Assembly: GCA_027943745.1 (NCBI GenBank)
Contig: AP025763.1
Span: 2,418,001 to 2,482,000 of the forward strand
Direction of reading: 5' to 3'
DNA length: 64,000 nt
DNA from: Neptuniibacter victor
GTDB lineage: Bacteria > Pseudomonadota > Gammaproteobacteria > Pseudomonadales > Balneatricaceae
Numbering within the stretch: position 1 is the first letter of the stretch; each line of letters begins with the position of its first letter. Below, piece by piece: positions 9,547 through 18,635 of this stretch. The translations under genes were made by a program, and so were the position numbers. The notes below the pieces were generated by a model. The model was not told the DNA's origin. It worked only from the letters and a program-made list of their open reading frames with translations, and did no database searches.

Positions 9547-9894
9547 CTATTGTGCAGCAACTACACTGAATTCAACGAGAAGATCAGGCCGCGCCATTCT
9601 CGCTTCAACACAAGCTCGTGCAGGCTTTTCACACTCCGCAACCCATGCATCCCACACCTTATTCATCGCAGCAAAGTCTTTCATATCGCGAACATAAATG
9701 GTGACCGACAGCATTTTATTACGCTCGCTGCCCGCTTCTTCTAATAAAGCATCAATTTTAGCTAAGCAGCGTTGAGTTTGTTCAGTAATATCCCATTCTG
9801 GATCGCTAGCTGTCTGACCACACAAGTAAATAGTGCCGTTATGCTTAACGATTTTACTCATACGTTCAGTGGAACCTATACGTTCAATTGTCAT
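9547..9894 (-). CDS. RidA family imine/enamine deaminase
   Basis: RidA proteins hydrolyse reactive imines and enamines made by flavin or PLP enzymes. The 115-residue form starts [16 protein letters not shown] with GGAG eight bases upstream; twelve upstream codons are excluded. The core holds [17 protein letters not shown] and [21 protein letters not shown], with the family arginine near residue 93 and a terminal glutamate-containing segment. It is the last gene of a minus-strand run with an amine/amino-acid dehydrogenase, whose product would be exactly such an imine. Confidence 0.92.
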   Translation of the reverse strand: MTIERIGSTERMSKIVKHNGTIYLCGQTASDPEWDITEQTQRCLAKIDALLEEAGSERNKMLSVTIYVRDMKDFAAMNKVWDAWVAECEKPARACVEARMARPDLLVEFSVVAAQ

Positions 9895-10000
9895 TACTTT
9901 CTCCAGTTGATTACAAATGACGCCAGACATATGACAGGAAAGAGCCTGGCGCTATAAACGATTAACGAGTTAAAAATTAAACCAAGAATGAGCAAGCAAA

Positions 10001-11116
10001 CTACAAAACCTTGCGTTCAAACCGATCAATTCTAAATGCATCCAGATCAAATTTACTTTCCCCGCTTAGCACTAACTCAGCCAAGACTTTGCCTACAATG
10101 GGACCTAACTGAAAACCATGGGCAGAAAAGCCAAATGCGTGAAAGGCATTTCCAGCATTAACCCCTTTACTAATAACCGGCAAGTTATCTGGCATATAGG
10201 CCTCTAAGCCTGCCCACATCCGGTTAACCGAAGCCGTTTTCATAATAGGAAAGAAATCAATTGCGTTTTTCGCACCGATTGCCAACTTTGCATAATCGAG
10301 TCGTGTTCGGTTATTTGCACGATCAGCAAAACCTTTAGCTCCTCCGCCGATCAAAACAGTGCCATTTTCAAATTGCTTGAAAGACAAAGGACGACTCACA
10401 GCGCCCACAACAGGTGTCGCAAAGTGAGGCATACGTGAAGTAATCATTAACATTGGTGCGCTATGCGTTAAAGGGACATTATCCCCCATCATAACGGCGA
10501 CTTTATCAGCCCATGCCCCCGAACAGTTAATTAACACAGTCGACTCAAAGCGTGCCTTATCACTCTCAACTAGCCAGCTATCGCCTATTTTTCGGATACG
10601 AGCGACATCGACCCCTTCAAGAAAGGTAGCACCTAATCGCTCTGCAGCATTACGAAAAGCCAATGTTGATTTGTATGGGATTGCATAACCATCCTGCTCA
10701 GAAACAACCCCACCAACACAGTGTGCAGCAACATAAGGCAAACGTTCTCGTAGCTCCTGTTGATCGATCATGATCTCATGCCGATAGCCGAGCTTATGCA
10801 TCTGTATTTCACGTTGTTTCAAGGTGATCATATCCGCTTCATCTGCCGCAATATTAATCAATGAGCGCGCTCGATAGCCGGTATCGCCCTCTAGCTCCTC
10901 ATCAAGTGAGGACCAAAGTGACATCGCAGCCTTACTTAACTCCACTTCTGATATATGCCGTCCTAAAAGCCGTACACCACCCGCATTTACACCCGAAGCA
11001 TGTTGAGAAACTCGATCTTTTTCCAGCACCGTGACTGAAACACCTCCTTTAGCGAGGTGGTAAGCAGTAGCGCACCCTTGGATGCCGCCACCAATAATAA
11101 TCACTTCAGTTTTCAT
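10001..11116 (-). CDS. FAD-dependent oxidoreductase, DadA/HcnC-like subunit
   Basis: A 371-residue flavoprotein of the D-amino-acid oxidase superfamily. The FAD-binding fingerprint VIIIGGGIQGCATAYHL is at the N-terminus, and the C-terminal MWAGLEAYMPDNLPVIS and AFGFSAHGFQLGP are typical of glycine oxidase, sarcosine oxidase beta and HcnC. It begins MKTEVIIIGG, overlapping the preceding gene by 11 bp. With the two upstream genes it forms an alpha-beta-gamma dehydrogenase like D-hydroxyproline dehydrogenase, opine oxidase or cyanide synthase. The substrate cannot be told from sequence. Confidence 0.9.
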   Translation of the reverse strand: MKTEVIIIGGGIQGCATAYHLAKGGVSVTVLEKDRVSQHASGVNAGGVRLLGRHISEVELSKAAMSLWSSLDEELEGDTGYRARSLINIAADEADMITLKQREIQMHKLGYRHEIMIDQQELRERLPYVAAHCVGGVVSEQDGYAIPYKSTLAFRNAAERLGATFLEGVDVARIRKIGDSWLVESDKARFESTVLINCSGAWADKVAVMMGDNVPLTHSAPMLMITSRMPHFATPVVGAVSRPLSFKQFENGTVLIGGGAKGFADRANNRTRLDYAKLAIGAKNAIDFFPIMKTASVNRMWAGLEAYMPDNLPVISKGVNAGNAFHAFGFSAHGFQLGPIVGKVLAELVLSGESKFDLDAFRIDRFERKVL

Positions 11117-12566
11117 GCTGAGACTCCTGACCGCTCGTACCTTTCGACTCAACTTGGGTAAACAAACTTAACTCAGCCAAATTTAAAAGGCGCATCGGCG
11201 AACGCATGCGATAGTAACCAACCTTCTCAATCCTTTCGTCACGCCAATCTGCCAGCAGTTCTGACACCGTATGACCACATTGGCGCCCTTGGCAAGGCCC
11301 CATACCACAGCGTGTTAGCCCTTTAAGCTCCTCTGGGCCAGATCCACCCTCAACAAAGCCTGATTTTAACTGAGCAACGGTTTGCTCTTCACAGCGACAC
11401 ACAACAACCTGATCATCAACCGGTACTCTATGCTGCTTAATCGGCTGATACATACGATCAATAAAACGACGAAATGTGTTAAAGCTCGACAACCTTCTTT
11501 GGGAAAATTTAGCTCGCTCATTCCGCTCTTGTTGGGAGATAAGGCCAAGTCTATAAATCCTTTGTATCGCAGCGAGCCTGCCCATATCCTCAGCAGCGTC
11601 TGCGCCCACAATACCGCCACAATCTCCCGCGACAGCAATAGAGGGAACCGAACTCTCACACCATTGATCAAGCTCAGGTTTCCAACATAACTGCTGTTCA
11701 CACCAATAATGCTTGAGCCCAATCGAACGTGTCATGTTTAGATTTGGGATTACCCCTTGGTGCAAAAAAACATGTTCAGCAGCCATACAATGCATCTGGC
11801 CATTTGCATAAAAACTAACGGCCGTCGCTTCTCCTTCCCCCTCTATCGCAACCTTCGAAGCGAAGCGGTAAACAGGTGTACCCGACTTACGAATTTCATT
11901 TAGCAGCCCAACGCCTTTTAACAGCATTTTCAAATGAGGGAGTACTGAAAATATAAGAGGTAAAGCGCGCTTATAAGCCGAAACAGGTGTTGTATCGACA
12001 ACCGCTTTCACTTTGACACCTAAACGTAAATACTGCGCAACAATGAGATAAAGCAGAGGGCCTGTACCCACGAAAACGGCATTATCTTTGACCAAACCGT
12101 CATTTTTCAGCATAACTTGCGCACTACCTGCTGACATCACCCCTGGCAGATGCCAACCCTTGATGGGAAAAGGGCGCTCCATTGCGCCACAAGAGATTAT
12201 AATCTCTCGCGCCGTTAAACGTTTCGTTTCGGAAGCGTGACTAAAAAGGATTTCGCCATTATCACCAACATGCCAGACCGATGCTCCGAAAAACTTATCA
12301 ATAGATGACTGTTCAAAGCGGGCAACTAACGCCTGCCCTTTGACATAATCCACACCTAATACTTCAGGGTTCTGTAGAGGGCTCTGTGTGACATTGCGAT
12401 AGATCTGCCCGCCCGGACGTAATTTATCATCCAGTATTACAACGGTTGCTCCAGATTCAGCTGCGACCAGAGCTGCTGACATACCTGCGGGACCTGCACC
12501 AATAATCGCAATGTCATAGTCATTACTGATATTGACGCCATTACTCATATTTCTGTCATTACTCAT
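11106..12566 (-). CDS. NAD(P)/FAD-dependent oxidoreductase with BFD-like Fe-S domain
   Basis: A 486-residue subunit resembling HcnB, opine oxidase subunit A and the D-hydroxyproline dehydrogenase alpha chain. The first Rossmann motif is IAIIGAGPAGMSAALVAAESG (from about 20). The C-terminal part has a BFD-like [2Fe-2S] site with CRC near 395 and the later cluster TRCGMGPCQGRQCG near 425-437. The start overlaps the stop of the preceding ferredoxin-like gene by 4 bp. It probably passes electrons from the FAD subunit through Fe-S centres to the respiratory chain. Confidence 0.9.
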   Translation of the reverse strand: MSNDRNMSNGVNISNDYDIAIIGAGPAGMSAALVAAESGATVVILDDKLRPGGQIYRNVTQSPLQNPEVLGVDYVKGQALVARFEQSSIDKFFGASVWHVGDNGEILFSHASETKRLTAREIIISCGAMERPFPIKGWHLPGVMSAGSAQVMLKNDGLVKDNAVFVGTGPLLYLIVAQYLRLGVKVKAVVDTTPVSAYKRALPLIFSVLPHLKMLLKGVGLLNEIRKSGTPVYRFASKVAIEGEGEATAVSFYANGQMHCMAAEHVFLHQGVIPNLNMTRSIGLKHYWCEQQLCWKPELDQWCESSVPSIAVAGDCGGIVGADAAEDMGRLAAIQRIYRLGLISQQERNERAKFSQRRLSSFNTFRRFIDRMYQPIKQHRVPVDDQVVVCRCEEQTVAQLKSGFVEGGSGPEELKGLTRCGMGPCQGRQCGHTVSELLADWRDERIEKVGYYRMRSPMRLLNLAELSLFTQVESKGTSGQESQHEN

Positions 12567-12949
12567 ATTTGAGACGCTCCCGCCTTATTAGCAGGCTCAA
12601 ATAGCTTAACAACCTGTTCTGAAGAGATATCGGTAGAGCTCGGAGACAAATAAGGTAAACAGCTGTTTTCCGCTATGGTTTGGCCGCAAATATTCATACC
12701 ATCATAAACCTCACTCAGACAGGCCTGACGGTTAGGTATTCCATCAATTTCAACCAAACATTCAAAACAAACACCCATCGCACAATAAGCAGAGCGCTCT
12801 TGCTCAGTAACTGAAGACAAACGAGTAATGGTTTCCCCTGCTTTAGCCATCGCTGACCATACCGAGCAACCTTTAGGCACATCGACTTGATTTCCATTGA
12901 TCGACACACGAACAGTTAACGGATTATTTGAGGGTAGATAACGAAACAT
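12563..12949 (-). CDS. (2Fe-2S)-binding small subunit, HcnA-like
   Basis: A 128-residue ferredoxin-like protein. The plant-type [2Fe-2S] ligands are Cys56, Cys61, Cys64 and Cys77 (C-x4-C-x2-C-x12-C). Length and position match the small gamma subunit of three-part amino-acid dehydrogenases and of hydrogen cyanide synthase. A tail of about 35 residues after the Fe-S domain carries no recognised motif. The ATG has an AGGGTG ribosome binding site and the gene starts the enzyme part of the operon. Confidence 0.9.
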   Translation of the reverse strand: MFRYLPSNNPLTVRVSINGNQVDVPKGCSVWSAMAKAGETITRLSSVTEQERSAYCAMGVCFECLVEIDGIPNRQACLSEVYDGMNICGQTIAENSCLPYLSPSSTDISSEQVVKLFEPANKAGASQI

Positions 12950-13080
12950 AGGAACACCCTAGATAATATCTATTAATTCAATGTCTATTCAGAAGAGATC
13001 GAACGTTCAGAAGACGCTCGCTATAAACAGGAAAACGATTCAAGCCAAGACATTGATTACATAACTACACAAACAAGCAT

Positions 13081-13114
13081 GAAAGAGTGACGGAAAGGGT
13101 TCCGCCACTCTTTC
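13081..13114 (-). terminator. Hairpin after dctP
   Basis: GAAAGAGTGaCGG pairs with CCGcCACTCTTTC with one mismatch. It lies 12 bp beyond dctP, without a strong T-run on the minus strand, so it may be a partial terminator setting more binding protein than enzyme. Confidence 0.6.
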
Positions 13115-13126
13115 AATTAGTACAGG

Positions 13127-14131
13127 TTATTTAGCAATTTTATCTAAAACGCCTTGGCCCCATTCAGCGCCAATATCTTCTAAGATACTTGGCCATACTT
13201 CAGCTCGTACCTTCTGAGCTGATGCAGCTAATTCCTCATCAGAAAGCTTAACGATCGTTGCACCATAATCAGCTAGTTTCTTTTCATAAGCCGCCTGGTC
13301 TGATTCAGCTCTTTCCCAACGCTTGCTTTCGAAATTGGCCGCAGATTTCAGTAACATCTCACGATCATCGCTGTCCATATCCGCCAAAGTTTCAGAATTG
13401 ATCAGCATGTACCAAGCTTCAAAATGCGTGTTTACAGGGATATAAGTCTTAGTTACATCGCGGAAAGAAGCGTAATACCCCTCAGCACCTGAGCCGATAA
13501 CGCCATCAACAACGCCAGTTTGAACGGCCGTAAATGCTTCTGAAAATGGGATAGGAGAACTGATATAACCTAAGGCATCAGAGGTCAACTGGAAGCTTTT
13601 AATACCTGGTACACGCACCTTAATACCTTTATCGATATTAGGATTACCTGGCGATACAGCATCAGTATTTAAAGCGACACCACCGAAATACACCGGATAA
13701 GCAGCAAGCATCGTGATATCTTGCTTAGCGTATAAACCTTTCATCGCGTCATAGATCGCGCCACCCGGACCATAAGCAACTCTCGCCTCTTCCCAGTTAG
13801 CTGCAACATAAGGGAAATAGGTAATCTGCATTTTTCTAGATGCTGCTGTGGCTGCTGGCTGTACGGCCATATCAACAGCCCCCACTGAAATACGTTCTTG
13901 AACTGTTGTGTAGTCACCTAGTGCACTCGCTGCAAAGATCTTAATCTTCACATCGCCTTCCGTCGCTTGCTCAACCTGTTTTGCAAACTCTTTCAGCTCA
14001 ACATCAATAATGGCACCTTGTGGGCGAATATGACTGATTTTAAGCGTAGCGGCTTCAGCAACTGTGGTCATACCTAGCGCACCCGCCATCAGTACTGCAC
14101 TCATAACTTTATTAAAACGAGAAGGTTTCAT
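13127..14131 (-). CDS. dctP: TRAP transporter substrate-binding protein DctP
   Basis: Periplasmic solute-binding protein of 334 residues. A Sec signal peptide (MKPSRFNKVMSAVLMAGALG, cleavage after AEA near 27) precedes the DctP fold: LKISHIRPQGAI, RISVGAVDMAVQP, and IKVRVPGIKSFQLTSDALG, where the arginine (R-V-P) normally holds a substrate carboxylate. So an organic or amino acid is the likely ligand. A GAGG site precedes ATG. It follows dctM on the minus strand after 138 bp with a hairpin, an order (Q-M-P) different from the common P-Q-M. Confidence 0.95.
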   Translation of the reverse strand: MKPSRFNKVMSAVLMAGALGMTTVAEAATLKISHIRPQGAIIDVELKEFAKQVEQATEGDVKIKIFAASALGDYTTVQERISVGAVDMAVQPAATAASRKMQITYFPYVAANWEEARVAYGPGGAIYDAMKGLYAKQDITMLAAYPVYFGGVALNTDAVSPGNPNIDKGIKVRVPGIKSFQLTSDALGYISSPIPFSEAFTAVQTGVVDGVIGSGAEGYYASFRDVTKTYIPVNTHFEAWYMLINSETLADMDSDDREMLLKSAANFESKRWERAESDQAAYEKKLADYGATIVKLSDEELAASAQKVRAEVWPSILEDIGAEWGQGVLDKIAK

Positions 14132-14218
14132 TATCTATCCTCATATACTTGTTGTTTTTATCTATCCCGCAAGGCTATTTGCCTAACAGATCAGGATTCA
14201 ATTTTTACGAATGTGACA

Positions 14219-14246
14219 TCCCCCCACCTAAGGGGTAAGGGGGACC
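14219..14246 (-). promoter_or_regulatory. C/G-rich hairpin between dctM and dctP
   Basis: A run of six C (14220-14225) faces a run of five G (14239-14243), with a nested CCxxxxGGGG option. It could slow RNA decay or partly terminate before dctP. Confidence 0.4.
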
Positions 14247-14269
14247 AGGAAAAGAACCTTAAGGGCCTA

Positions 14270-15568
14270 TCAATAACCAAATACACGCGGTAAATAGAGT
14301 GATAAGTCATCCCAGAAAGAGGTCAAGAACACGACTGGAAGGTAACCGGTGATAATCAATATCATCGCTGGGCGAATAACCTTAGTTACCTTCACTTTAC
14401 CGATACGAGCACCAAGGTAGAGTATCGACGCATATGGCGGTGTAACCCCACCCATCGCCGTATTCACACCCATGATTGCAGCGAACTGAACTGGACTAAT
14501 ACCAATCGCTTCCATCAGCGGCAGCAACAGCGGCGCTATTAAAATGATTGCGGTCACATCATTCACGACCATGCCAACCAGGAATAACAGCACGTTGATA
14601 AGAATTAGCAGGAGTACTTTGTTATCGGTGATGGCAAATATTGATTCAACGATCGCTTGCGGGATACTCTCCAACACAAACATCTGCGACAAAATCATAG
14701 AGAAGAGAATCATCAACATGATTGCACCTACCGACGTCGATGCTTCTTTACCCGCGCCAAGGAATGTCTTCCAATCAAGCCCTTTATAGATCAAAAAACC
14801 GACAGGAATTGCATAGATAACGGACACAGCAGCGGCTTCAGTCGGCGTCATTATGCCGCCATAAATACCACCAAGAATAATCACTGGCATCAATAACGCA
14901 GGCGTAGCTTTCAAACCACGATTGGTAGCTTCGGCGACAAATTCAGGACCCTTTGGACGCTCCTCCAGAACGAGAGGGAAACGGCGAGCTAACCAAATAT
15001 TAACGACAGAGAAGTTAGCCATGATAAGCAAGCCAGGCCCTAGCGTTGCCAAGAAACAAGCCAAAATTGAGGTATCAGTAACCCAGCCATACACAATCAT
15101 CGTGACACTAGGGGGAATCAACAAGCCAAGCAATGAGGCGTTAGCGATCAACGCCGTTGCATACTCTCTTGGGTAGCCCTGCTTTTCCATTTCAGGAATA
15201 AGTAACGGTCCAATCGCTGCCACCCCCGTCAAACCAGAGCCTGAAATTGCACCAATCAAAGCACAGCTAATTGTTGCAACAACACCTAATCCACCACGTA
15301 AATGGCCGACAAAGATATTAACAAAGCGCAACAAGCTGGCGGCAATTCCGCTGACGCTCATAATCGTGCCAGCAAGAACAAATAAAGGAATAGCAAGCAA
15401 CACGGGGTTACCAAGCTGCTGAAATCCCCAGAGCATGTTGCCTTTCATGACAACATCACCCATGAAATACATCACCATCAGACCACCGCCAAAGCAGTAA
15501 GGCAGAGGCACACCTAAGGTCAATAAAATAACTAATACGGCAACCGCAATAAGCGCTACTTCAATCAT
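14270..15568 (-). CDS. dctM: TRAP transporter large permease DctM
   Basis: A 432-residue inner-membrane permease with around twelve hydrophobic helices. It carries family segments such as AISGSGLTGVAAIGPLLIP near 107-125, GLLIPPSVTMIVYGW near 150, and GGIMTPTEAAAVSVIYAIP. It uses the sodium gradient to import the substrate delivered by DctP. Its start overlaps the dctQ stop by 4 bp (ATGA). Confidence 0.96.
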   Translation of the reverse strand: MIEVALIAVAVLVILLTLGVPLPYCFGGGLMVMYFMGDVVMKGNMLWGFQQLGNPVLLAIPLFVLAGTIMSVSGIAASLLRFVNIFVGHLRGGLGVVATISCALIGAISGSGLTGVAAIGPLLIPEMEKQGYPREYATALIANASLLGLLIPPSVTMIVYGWVTDTSILACFLATLGPGLLIMANFSVVNIWLARRFPLVLEERPKGPEFVAEATNRGLKATPALLMPVIILGGIYGGIMTPTEAAAVSVIYAIPVGFLIYKGLDWKTFLGAGKEASTSVGAIMLMILFSMILSQMFVLESIPQAIVESIFAITDNKVLLLILINVLLFLVGMVVNDVTAIILIAPLLLPLMEAIGISPVQFAAIMGVNTAMGGVTPPYASILYLGARIGKVKVTKVIRPAMILIITGYLPVVFLTSFWDDLSLYLPRVFGY

Positions 15569-16038
15569 TTCTGTTCTCCCTCAACAAGCAATTCACGTAC
15601 GTGCTGAACGAGATGAAAGGCTGTATAAATCATCATTAACACCAACCCTATAACCAGGGCTACATCAACATAAAACGTAGGGATGTAGAGCGTTGGGCTC
15701 TCTTTCCACACTCGCCATGAGTATTTAGTGAAACGCCAAGCCCAGTAAGTTAACCAGCACCCCACTACCAAGCTAACCACTTCAGCCACAATAGCTAAAA
15801 TGCAAAACTGGCGTGGCGTTTTCAAAAAGATTTCAAGGACATTTGCACGGATGTGCGTATTTTCACGAGATGCATTAACAGCACCCAGAATGTAAAGCCA
15901 AAGTGTTGGGTAGAGAAGCGTTTCCTCTAAACCCATAACAGGAATTTCGAGAACATAACGGGTAATCACTTGGACAAACTGTCCTAGGGCTACCAGGCAG
16001 ATCAGCCCTGTCAGAAGGATGCTGACAAATCTGTTCAT
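15565..16038 (-). CDS. dctQ: TRAP transporter small permease DctQ
   Basis: A 157-residue membrane protein with four hydrophobic helices, the small subunit that joins DctM. The segment GLEETLLYPTLWLYILGAV and ENTHIRANVLEIF near residue 65 are typical. The ATG at 16038 (AAGGA nine bases upstream) is chosen; a TTG eight codons upstream in the same frame is less likely. It is the first gene of the minus-strand operon, divergent from a LysR regulator. Confidence 0.92.
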   Translation of the reverse strand: MNRFVSILLTGLICLVALGQFVQVITRYVLEIPVMGLEETLLYPTLWLYILGAVNASRENTHIRANVLEIFLKTPRQFCILAIVAEVVSLVVGCWLTYWAWRFTKYSWRVWKESPTLYIPTFYVDVALVIGLVLMMIYTAFHLVQHVRELLVEGEQK

Positions 16039-16188
16039 GAGCAATTTCCTTAAGTCGTACAAATATTGTTGTTATTTAGATAATCAAATAATGGCAATCC
16101 CAACCCATAAAATCAAAACGATAATATTGATAGAGGTATAAGAAAAATCTATACTTGGTCATTAATTCTTTAACTTTCAATCAACTAT

Positions 16189-17112
16189 ATGAATTTAAGT
16201 TTCAAGCAACTCCAAGCATTTCGTGAAGTTATGCGAACAGGTTCTATTTCTGAGGCCGCACGCGCGCTGAATCGCACCCAGCCGGCCGTTAGCTCCCTGA
16301 TTAACACCCTAGAAGAGGAGCTGGGGCTAAGCTTATTTGAACGCCAACGAGGGCGTTTAGTAAAAAAACCTGAGGCACAATACTTTTTAGAAGAGACTGA
16401 AGCGGTTCTAGAACGATTAGCTCACTCAACACGCACGATGCAGGAGATCGCAGATTTACAGGAAGGTCGTTTACGTATTGCCTGTATGCCAGCTTCCTCA
16501 CAATTTATGATGCCCCGAATACTGGCTAATTTTGTGCGTGACAAACCTCAGGTCAAAGTCTCACTCATGATGAGAGCATCCACCATTATCGAGGAGTGGG
16601 TCGCCTCTCAACAGTACGATATAGGTTTAGCCGAAACCCCAGCGCCCAATGGTGCAATCAGCGCAGAAACATATGAACTAGCTTGCGTGTGTGCGATAAG
16701 GACAGATGATCCTTTAGCTAAAAAAAGTGTTATCACGCCACAAGATCTCGATGAACTTCCTCTCGCAACGTTGCAGGAAGACCACCCCAACCTACTCTCA
16801 TCCAGGGCTACGTTTAAAAAAATGGGCGCGTCGTTTAACCCACGATTTGAATTACGTAACTTCCAGCCCGCTTTAAAACTAGTAGAAGAAGATCTCTGCT
16901 ACTGTATATGCGACCCGATGACGGCAAGCAGCTATTTTGAATACCAAGGTGAAAACCCTAAACTTTGTTTTCGCCCTTTCCTTCCCGAAATACCCTTATC
17001 CATATCGATTTTGCAACCGGCACATAGGCCTGCTTCCCTACTGGCATCAGCGTTTAAAAGTATTCTTCAGCAGGAGATCAAACGGATAAATCTCCAGTTT
17101 CAATCAAGCTAA
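16189..17112 (+). CDS. LysR-family transcriptional regulator
   Basis: A 307-residue regulator. The winged helix-turn-helix lies at residues 1-60 (FKQLQAFREVMRTGSISEAA, then RTQPAVSSLINTLEEELGLSLFER). The rest is a LysR substrate-binding domain starting RLRIACMPASSQFMMP near 90. It is divergent from the dctQMP-dehydrogenase-ridA operon across 150 bp, the usual place for a LysR regulator and its target, so it probably senses the transported amine or acid. Nothing shows the ligand. Confidence 0.93.
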   Translation: MNLSFKQLQAFREVMRTGSISEAARALNRTQPAVSSLINTLEEELGLSLFERQRGRLVKKPEAQYFLEETEAVLERLAHSTRTMQEIADLQEGRLRIACMPASSQFMMPRILANFVRDKPQVKVSLMMRASTIIEEWVASQQYDIGLAETPAPNGAISAETYELACVCAIRTDDPLAKKSVITPQDLDELPLATLQEDHPNLLSSRATFKKMGASFNPRFELRNFQPALKLVEEDLCYCICDPMTASSYFEYQGENPKLCFRPFLPEIPLSISILQPAHRPASLLASAFKSILQQEIKRINLQFQSS

Positions 17113-17173
17113 CAAGCTTTGATTGGCTGAATAGAGAGACCGATTGAGTGAACAAAAGAGAAATATAAAGATA

Positions 17174-17212
17174 AAACACCCGCCGCATGAAGGGGAGGAT
17201 TGCGGCAGGTGT
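17174..17212 (-). terminator. Terminator of porin gene
   Basis: AACACCCGCCGCA pairs with TGCGGCAGGTGTT with one mismatch, lying 12 bp beyond the porin stop. On the minus strand the stem ends in GTGTTTTATC. It may also end lysR transcription from the other side. Confidence 0.75.
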
Positions 17213-17223
17213 TAAGTTACAGC

Positions 17224-18390
17224 TTAGAAGCCGTAATTAGCAATCAAACGAATCTCGTTGATGTCATCGTAAGCATCTGCTTCAACGTGAGATACACGCA
17301 TTCTCAGATTTAGACCTTCCAAAGCACCACCCTGAACAGCGTAAGCCATTTCAAAGTTAGTTTCTGCTTCATCAACTTTGTTGCCAGCGTTAGTGTATTC
17401 ACCATCAGTGTGACGCGCCATTACGCTTAGACCTTGTACAGCAGCTACAGTGTAGTCTGCACGCAGTTGCCAAGAATCTTCATCCTGATTGTTGAAGTCC
17501 ATGATCTGTACAGCGTTAGTCGTCATCAGACCGTTGTCGTCAGCACCACCCCACCCGTAGTTATAAGCGGTATCACCAGAAACCGTTTGATAACCTGCAG
17601 ATAGCTTTAGATTGCCCATCGTGTAAGAGCCAAACACGTTAGTCATGTTCGCATCTAGGTTTGCAGTGTTAGTACCTTCGCCATCACCGATATAGTGAAT
17701 AAGGCCAACAGCAACCTGATCATTCACCTGCATATCAGCACTTAGGTAAGTCTGCTTAGCAAAACCATCTGCGTGACCATGAGCAGCAGCCAACGTCAGG
17801 CCGTTATCCAAAGCGATATCACCACCGATTAGCGCAACACCGTAGCTATCACCGTTACCATCGCGGTATTTTGTGAAAGAGCTATCAGTTTTGCCGGAAG
17901 CACGATCAGTATAAAGAACGTAAACCTTACCGCTCTCGTATGTGTTAGATAGTTTGATCGCCTGAGTAGACGATGGCGTTGCACGGCTATCTGAATCGTT
18001 CAGAAGCGGTGTATCAACAACCCAACGACCCGCTTTTACAGATAGTGTGTCAGTGAAACTGAAGTCAGCAAAAATCTGGCCCAATTTAGCGTAACCATCT
18101 TCGTTTTCGTCCAGAAGACCTGTGCTTGCAGAATCGCCGTCGTCAGCAAGTTTTACGTTAGCGAACAAAGATGCGCCCAACGTCAGTGAATCTGTCGCCT
18201 GGCCAACGTAATCAACACGTACAGCTTGAGTCAGCGCTTCACGGCTTTCGTTAGTGCCTTCGGAGAAATCACGGTTAAAATAGAATGTACGTAGATCAAC
18301 ATTGACATCAGCCATAACAGCCGGCGCTTGAGTTGCAGCAGTCGCTGCAGCTAGAGCAAATACGAGTGGTTTTAGTGTAGTTCTTAGCAT
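17224..18390 (-). CDS. OprD-family outer-membrane porin
   Basis: A 388-residue porin. A signal peptide (MLRTTLKPLVFALAAATA, cleavage after VMA) is followed by DVNVDLRTFYFNRDF, the start typical of OprD. The body shows alternating beta-strand patterns and acidic loops, and the protein ends in F, the outer-membrane insertion signal. OprD porins let small organic acids or amino acids through the outer membrane. It is convergent with the LysR gene of the TRAP operon, so it may deliver the same substrate. AGGAA precedes the ATG. Confidence 0.87.
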   Translation of the reverse strand: MLRTTLKPLVFALAAATAATQAPAVMADVNVDLRTFYFNRDFSEGTNESREALTQAVRVDYVGQATDSLTLGASLFANVKLADDGDSASTGLLDENEDGYAKLGQIFADFSFTDTLSVKAGRWVVDTPLLNDSDSRATPSSTQAIKLSNTYESGKVYVLYTDRASGKTDSSFTKYRDGNGDSYGVALIGGDIALDNGLTLAAAHGHADGFAKQTYLSADMQVNDQVAVGLIHYIGDGEGTNTANLDANMTNVFGSYTMGNLKLSAGYQTVSGDTAYNYGWGGADDNGLMTTNAVQIMDFNNQDEDSWQLRADYTVAAVQGLSVMARHTDGEYTNAGNKVDEAETNFEMAYAVQGGALEGLNLRMRVSHVEADAYDDINEIRLIANYGF

Positions 18391-18491
18391 CGTTATATTT
18401 TCCTAATTATTGTTTTGTCAGTGCTCTATTTGAATTTGCCTGCGACCAAAACCCCTCTCAGTCCTGATTTTTCAATCCAATCAGCTAGCCA

Positions 18492-18532
18492 GCGCACCGA
18501 ACGGCGCACCGAACGGCGCACCGAACGGCGCA
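18492..18532. repeat. 12-bp tandem repeat, 3.4 copies
   Basis: The unit GCGCACCGAACG repeats three times without error and then runs five bases into a fourth copy. It lies about 100 bp upstream of the porin ATG, in its likely promoter region. It is GC-rich against an AT-rich background. Confidence 0.95.
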
Positions 18533-18605
18533 ATCATAATAGAATTATTCTGCTATGTACGGTGTTTTAGCGAATAACAAGCAAATTATTTCAAATTTAT
18601 TACGT

Positions 18606-18635
18606 AAAAAAGCGGGGCTATTCGCCCCGTAAAAA
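18606..18635 (-). terminator. Strong terminator on the gcvP side
   Basis: CGGGGC/GCCCCG stem with a 5-base loop, followed on the minus strand by CTTTTTTACG. It is oriented to stop transcription coming from gcvP and lies about 325 bp downstream of it. No minus-strand gene is seen between the two. Confidence 0.8.

Noticed and set aside
10001-12949. Hydrogen cyanide synthase hcnABC
   Set aside because: Subunit types fit, but the linked importer, porin and RidA favour a catabolic amino-acid or amine dehydrogenase; the name was not used.
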